DNA of 64,000 nucleotides. Origin: Sphingobacteriales bacterium 46-32 (GTDB taxonomy: Bacteria > Bacteroidota > Bacteroidia > Chitinophagales > Chitinophagaceae). Numbering within the stretch: position 1 is the first letter of the stretch; each line of letters opens with the position of its first letter. Made by a program: the position numbers and the translations under genes. The stretch is from the NCBI GenBank assembly GCA_001898485.1, contig MKTY01000008.1, positions 1 to 64,000 of the forward strand. Reading direction: 5' to 3'. Shown one piece after another: positions 60,384 to 64,000 of this stretch. The notes under the pieces are model-generated. The model saw nothing but the letters and a program-made list of their open reading frames with translations, did not search any database and had not been told where the DNA came from.

Positions 60384-61265
60384 TCACCCAAACTGAACAG
60401 ACGTCATGTTAAGCGAACCGGCTACCAGCTGGTCATTAAAAAACTCCGGCGTTTCCTGTTGTTGCTGCAGGCCCAGTGCATACATGAGCGGATAATAATG
60501 GTCGGGCGTGGGTACGGCCAGCAGGGCCGACTTGCTCAGCTTTTCATATTCGATCAGGGCCCGGTGATCACCCGCACTGATCTTTTGTTTGAACAGTTCG
60601 TGCATTTCTATGGCCCAGTCAAAACCAAAACCAGGCTGCTCCAGTTTATCCCAGGCAATGAGGCGAAGATTATGCACCATATTTCCGCTGCCGATAATAA
60701 GCACCCCTTTCCTGCGTAATGCGGCCAGCTCTTTGGCCAGCTCATAATGCCAGGCCGCAGGCTTCGCATAGTCAATGCTCAACTGCAACACAGGAATTTT
60801 CGCGTCGGGAAACATATGACGCACCACCGTCCATGCACCATGGTCGAGGCCCCAGTCATGGTCAAGACCTACCTGGGTGCTGCTGATGAGGCTACGGGTT
60901 TCTTCGGCCAGGGCAGGCATACCCGGAGCCGGATATTGCACGTCAAACAACTCCTGCGGAAAACCGCCAAAGTCATGAATCGTTCGCGGGTGCTCCATGG
61001 CTGTAATATGTGTGCCCCTGGTAAGCCAGTGAGCTGAGATCACCAGTACAGCTGCTGGCACGGGCATCTGCGCGGCACGGCGGGCCCATTCCTGGCTAAA
61101 TGTATTATGCTCAATGCCATTCATGGGCGAACCATGACCTATAAAAAGGACGGGCATTGGCTTTTCCTGCTCTTTCAACCCATCCGTAAACTTCTTAAAA
61201 CCTGCAAGCGTTCCCATAGTTACAATCCCTCCGGTTAATGTTTGTATGAATTTACGTCGACTCAT
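60384..61265 (-). CDS. ygiD: 4,5-DOPA dioxygenase-type extradiol enzyme, Tat signal
   Basis: 293-aa protein of the LigB/YgiD dioxygenase family; metal site His in FIGHGSPMNGIEHN and ISAHWLTRGTHI, plus DHDWGLDHGAW. The N-terminus MSRRKFIQTL with a hydrophobic run after it is a twin-arginine (Tat) signal, so the enzyme should be exported folded, which is unusual for the cytoplasmic E. coli YgiD. An operator palindrome (61297-61312) sits over its promoter, so it is likely regulated. The substrate is a catechol, by family only. Confidence 0.85.
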   Translation of the reverse strand: MSRRKFIQTLTGGIVTMGTLAGFKKFTDGLKEQEKPMPVLFIGHGSPMNGIEHNTFSQEWARRAAQMPVPAAVLVISAHWLTRGTHITAMEHPRTIHDFGGFPQELFDVQYPAPGMPALAEETRSLISSTQVGLDHDWGLDHGAWTVVRHMFPDAKIPVLQLSIDYAKPAAWHYELAKELAALRRKGVLIIGSGNMVHNLRLIAWDKLEQPGFGFDWAIEMHELFKQKISAGDHRALIEYEKLSKSALLAVPTPDHYYPLMYALGLQQQQETPEFFNDQLVAGSLNMTSVQFG

Positions 61266-61271
61266 GCAGTG

Positions 61272-61312
61272 TAAAGGTACGGTATTTTCAACAAATCAAT
61301 GTTTAAACATTG
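61272..61312 (-). promoter_or_regulatory. ygiD promoter and 16-bp palindromic operator
   Basis: CAATGTTTAAACATTG (61297-61312) is a perfect 16-bp palindrome. On the minus strand the -7 box TACCTTTA (61279-61272) follows it, and the TTG of its right half falls where the -33 element should be. The geometry suits a dimeric repressor (TetR- or MarR-like) that blocks ygiD. Confidence 0.6.
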
Positions 61313-61446
61313 TTATAAGATCCGCCGCAGCCGGATCGTGAAAAACCGCATTTTCCCCTTTCGTAAACTTACCATGCAAATTGAGTAGTTATGATATTGC
61401 GCCTCATTGATTTTTGGTGCAGCTTTGTATCTGCAAACGAACGTCT

Positions 61447-61653
61447 ATGCAACTCATGATGTATATCGGTAATGATCTTATAGAATCGGTTACCGTAAAC
61501 CAGGAAAGTCTTCGCGTGCCGGGTTACCTGGGTAGCTTCAAACGCAACCTGAAGGTAAAGTATCGCGAGTTGATTCAGCAATATCCTGATCCCCCTGAGT
61601 TTCTGGTGGTGGAGCCAACGCCCATGCCTGTGGAACACCGCAAAGCAAGTTAA
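61447..61653 (+). CDS. Small conserved protein of unknown function
   Basis: 68-aa protein (MQLMMYIGNDLIESVTVN...) with LRVPGYLGSFKRNLKVKYRELIQQYPDPPEFLVVE. Basic helix, Pro-rich tail, no Cys. I recognise it as a small Chitinophagaceae-type protein, with no known role. ATG 61447 is chosen over 61414 because the conserved-looking part begins at MQLMM. It is transcribed apart from ygiD (divergent) and is followed by a strong bidirectional terminator. The frame is short, so some chance remains that it is not real. Confidence 0.6.
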   Translation: MQLMMYIGNDLIESVTVNQESLRVPGYLGSFKRNLKVKYRELIQQYPDPPEFLVVEPTPMPVEHRKAS

Positions 61654-61680
61654 CGTACAAGGAGTCCTGCCATGCCCATA

Positions 61681-61710
61681 AAATAACCCCGGTAATTGCC
61701 GGGGTTATTT
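61681..61710. terminator. 12-bp perfect bidirectional terminator
   Basis: AAATAACCCCGG (61681-61692) and CCGGGGTTATTT (61699-61710) pair around TAATTG, between two convergent genes. Confidence 0.88.
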
Positions 61711-61734
61711 ATTTACTGAGGATGTCTTGCTGGT

Positions 61735-63621
61735 TTATATCTTTCCTACACTACGCTCAACGAAAGCTGTCAGCGCCGGTCCTTTCAGCAATCCCTGATT
61801 GAGCAGGGCCAGGTCATACGCATGCTGAATCATATCTGCCTGCTGCTCCTGCGGAGCGCCCAGAATACGGCCGATAAGCGGGTGATTGGCATTCACGGTC
61901 ACTTTGTAGTTATCGGGCATAGATCCGTAAAACTGCATGCCGCCGCCGCCCAGTTTGGCCATATCCTTCATACGCCGCATCCACTCTTCCATGGTAATGG
62001 TTACAGGCAGTGCTTCGGCCGGCAGACTTTCGATCTGCACCTGCATGCTGGCATTATTGATCGTTTTGTCAAAAAGCTCTTTTACCTGGTTGCGTTCTTC
62101 TTCGCTGAGCTGATGAACCGGTTCCTCACCTTTCTCTATTAATTTATCCAGCACATCCGCATCCACACGCTTAAGGCTGGTTTTTTCCAGCTTTTGCTCG
62201 AGATGTGAGAGAAAGTGTGTGTCAATAGGCGAGTTCATCAGCAGCACATCGTATCCTTTTCTGGCAGCAGCCTGAATATAACTGTCCTGCGATTGCGGAT
62301 CATGGCTGTACAGATATACCAGTGTCTCGTTTTTGTCTGTCTGAAAATCTTTCACTTTGGCCTGGTATTCTGCCAGTGTGAAATGCTGATTGGCTGTATT
62401 GGTAAGCAGTAAAAAGTCTTTGGCTTTTTCATAAAATTTCTCGTCCGATATAGCGCCATACTTCACAAACAGACCGATATCGTTCCATTTCTCTTCATAC
62501 CCTTTCCGGTCTTTTACAAACAATTCATTGAGCTTATCGGCAACTTTGCGGGAGATATAGCTGTTGATCTTTTTCACATTGCTGTCGGCCTGCAAAAAAG
62601 AACGGCTTACATTGAGGGGAATATCCGGCGAATCGATTACGCCATGCAGCAGCAGCAGGAATTCCGGCACAATGTCTTTCACTTCATCTGTAATGAATAC
62701 CTGGCGGCTAAAGAGTTTGATCTTGTTTTTCTGTATTTCAAAATCATTTTTCACTTTGGGGAAATACAGTACACCTGTAAGATTAAATGGATAATCCACA
62801 TTGAGGTGTATCCAGAACAAGGGATCATCGGCAAAGGGATAGAGTTCGCGGTAAAAGTTGAGATAATCTTCATCCTTCAGTTCAGCCGGCGCCTTTACCC
62901 AAACAGGTGTGGTATTGTTGATGATATTGTCGACCTCAACTGTTTTATATTTTGGTTTACCTGTTTCATCTTCGCCATCGGGTTCTGTCTGGCTGCGTGT
63001 ACCAAACTGTACCGGCACAGGCAGGAATTTGGCATACTTATCCAGTATAGCCTGTATACGGCTATTATCGAGAAACTCTTCTGATTCGGCATTAATATAC
63101 AGGATCACATCAGTGCCGCGGGTCGTACGCGTGCCGGAGGTGATTTCAAAGCTGGTGCTTCCATCGCAGGTCCATTGAGCGGGCTCTGCACCATCCTGGT
63201 AGCTGAGGGTTTGTATTTCCACTTTGTCGGCCACCATAAACGCAGAATAAAAACCCAGGCCAAACCGTCCGATGATCTCATTGGCATCTTTGGCTTCCCT
63301 GAATTTTTCCATGAACTCTGTGGCTCCTGAAAAAGCGACCTGGTTGATATATTTTTTGATCTCTTCTGCAGTCATACCAATTCCATTATCGGAAATGGTA
63401 ATGGTCCTGGCAGCTGCATCCACTGCAACCTTTACACGGATATCGCCCAGCTCCTGTGCATAATGACCGAGTGTGGCAAGGCGGCGTATCTTCTGGCTGG
63501 CGTCTACGGCATTGCTAACCAGCTCCCGTAAAAAGATTTCGTTGTCGGAATAGAGGAATTTTTTAATGATCGGAAATATGTTTTCCGTATTGATGGAAAT
63601 GGTGCCTTTTTCCTGTACCAT
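61735..63621 (-). CDS. htpG: Hsp90-family chaperone HtpG
   Basis: 628-aa cytoplasmic ATP-driven chaperone. The N-terminal GHKL ATPase shows FLRELVSNAVDASQKIRRL, ITISDNGIGMTAEEIKKYINQVAFSGATEF and NEIIGRFGLGFYSAFMVADKV; the middle domain has LYFPKVKNDFEIQKNKIKLFSRQVFITDE and LPLNVSRSFLQAD; the C-terminal dimerisation domain closes it. Length and order are those of HtpG. Start ATG 63621; the promoter region upstream is short and shows no clear heat-shock element. Confidence 0.96.
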   Translation of the reverse strand: MVQEKGTISINTENIFPIIKKFLYSDNEIFLRELVSNAVDASQKIRRLATLGHYAQELGDIRVKVAVDAAARTITISDNGIGMTAEEIKKYINQVAFSGATEFMEKFREAKDANEIIGRFGLGFYSAFMVADKVEIQTLSYQDGAEPAQWTCDGSTSFEITSGTRTTRGTDVILYINAESEEFLDNSRIQAILDKYAKFLPVPVQFGTRSQTEPDGEDETGKPKYKTVEVDNIINNTTPVWVKAPAELKDEDYLNFYRELYPFADDPLFWIHLNVDYPFNLTGVLYFPKVKNDFEIQKNKIKLFSRQVFITDEVKDIVPEFLLLLHGVIDSPDIPLNVSRSFLQADSNVKKINSYISRKVADKLNELFVKDRKGYEEKWNDIGLFVKYGAISDEKFYEKAKDFLLLTNTANQHFTLAEYQAKVKDFQTDKNETLVYLYSHDPQSQDSYIQAAARKGYDVLLMNSPIDTHFLSHLEQKLEKTSLKRVDADVLDKLIEKGEEPVHQLSEEERNQVKELFDKTINNASMQVQIESLPAEALPVTITMEEWMRRMKDMAKLGGGGMQFYGSMPDNYKVTVNANHPLIGRILGAPQEQQADMIQHAYDLALLNQGLLKGPALTAFVERSVGKI

Positions 63622-63728
63622 AGAATAAACTGTTTAAACTGATTAAAAGAATCAACCAGGTTTATCAATAGCTGTTCCAAACCGGCAAAATTGCCAGATT
63701 GACAGGGAAAAGGCAATCGGGACGGTCG

Positions 63729-64000
63729 TCAGGAAAGGGAGTGGGTCCAGGTAAGTCGGTTCTGGTCATCCTGCAGGCGGGTACAGGTAAAGAAGAAGCT
63801 GCTTATAAAAGGCATTTTAATAGCGTCGTCGCCGATGCTTAAATGAAAGCTACCTTTCATATAGGCTTCAATGGCCGACAGCTCGAGCAGCTCTCCGTCT
63901 GGCAGATCAACATGTTCTGTTTCGGAATACGGGCGGTAGGCCAGTTTCTCTACCAGCTCGCGGGTAAAGTTGAAATGGTCGAGGCTTACACTTACATCCA
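63729..64000 (-). CDS. C-terminal part of a protein gene cut by the window edge
   Basis: The minus strand is open from the window end to a TGA at 63729-63731, about 90 codons; the visible part reads SLDHFNFTRELVEKLAYRPYSE, then ELLELSAIEAYMKGSFHLS, then PFISSFFFTCTRLQDDQN. The composition is protein-like and it is not a shadow of another frame. No family is recognised from this part; the N-terminus lies beyond 64000. Confidence 0.6.
   Translation of the reverse strand, partial: DVSVSLDHFNFTRELVEKLAYRPYSETEHVDLPDGELLELSAIEAYMKGSFHLSIGDDAIKMPFISSFFFTCTRLQDDQNRLTWTHSLS

Overview
The window comes from a member of the Bacteroidota, most likely family Chitinophagaceae (inference). The signs are: a CzcA-type metal pump fused to a TolC-like protein, a type IX secretion accessory protein (PorW/SprE type), a serine-palmitoyltransferase-like enzyme, several Bacteroidota-type outer membrane proteins, no clear Shine-Dalgarno sites, and many promoters with the Bacteroidota -7 box TAnnTTTG. 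I found no rRNA, tRNA, CRISPR array or intact mobile element. It reads as chromosomal core sequence with one decayed segment.

Layout. 1-345: intergenic repeats. 346-8603 (minus): a metal operon, TonB receptor - small protein - CzcA/TolC fusion - CzcB lipoprotein, behind a promoter and a 38-bp dyad. 8640-10899: a decayed segment with a broken IS5-type transposase, one outer membrane protein gene and a 5'-truncated gene fragment. 10900-13960 (minus): a second metal/thiol cluster with an HYC-type small protein, two heavy-metal-associated (HMA) domain proteins (one with a Cys-rich tail), a TlpA-like thioredoxin and an outer membrane protein. 14047-17919 (minus): putative porin, purine nucleoside phosphorylase, lipoprotein. 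18012-24011 (plus): sucC, a SymE-like toxin gene, a candidate pseudoknotted RNA, gluQRS, two GNAT acetyltransferases and a MuiA/DUF4139 protein. 24251-26954 (minus): outer membrane protein, SprT-like protein, two AtpI/AtpZ-type membrane proteins, bactofilin, and a short homologue of the M23 peptidase N-terminus.

27099-38796 (plus): PorW/SprE, PBP1A, a secreted lipoprotein-sorting-like protein, cysE-cysM, AMP nucleosidase, a small secreted protein and a double-cassette peptide ABC ATPase; a stand-alone HsdR-N domain gene lies opposite. 38797-42651 (minus): a giant TraB/GumN protein. 42992-46478 (plus): queA, the SPT-like enzyme, ubiX. 46475-47578 (minus): GH18 chitinase. 47896-51620 (plus): Crp/Fnr regulator, secreted proteins, DUF6089-type outer membrane protein. 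51740-64000: aldo/keto reductase, EamA transporter, acetyl-CoA hydrolase/transferase, amidase, cardiolipin synthase, an orphan histidine kinase, ygiD, a small conserved protein, htpG and a truncated gene at the right edge.

Themes: metal homeostasis (two clusters in the first 14 kb), cell envelope (PBP1A, amidase, bactofilin module, porins, cardiolipin and sphingolipid-type enzymes) and purine/cysteine metabolism. The most novel-looking element is at 19905-20027: a 16-bp closing stem whose internal hairpin loop is perfectly complementary to the 3' tail just before a T-run. This is the layout of a compact pseudoknotted RNA with its own terminator. Also of note are four genes whose -7 box sits exactly 4 nt before the ATG (probably leaderless), several strong unassigned operators, and families of dispersed intergenic repeats, one of which supplies the stop codon of the amidase gene.
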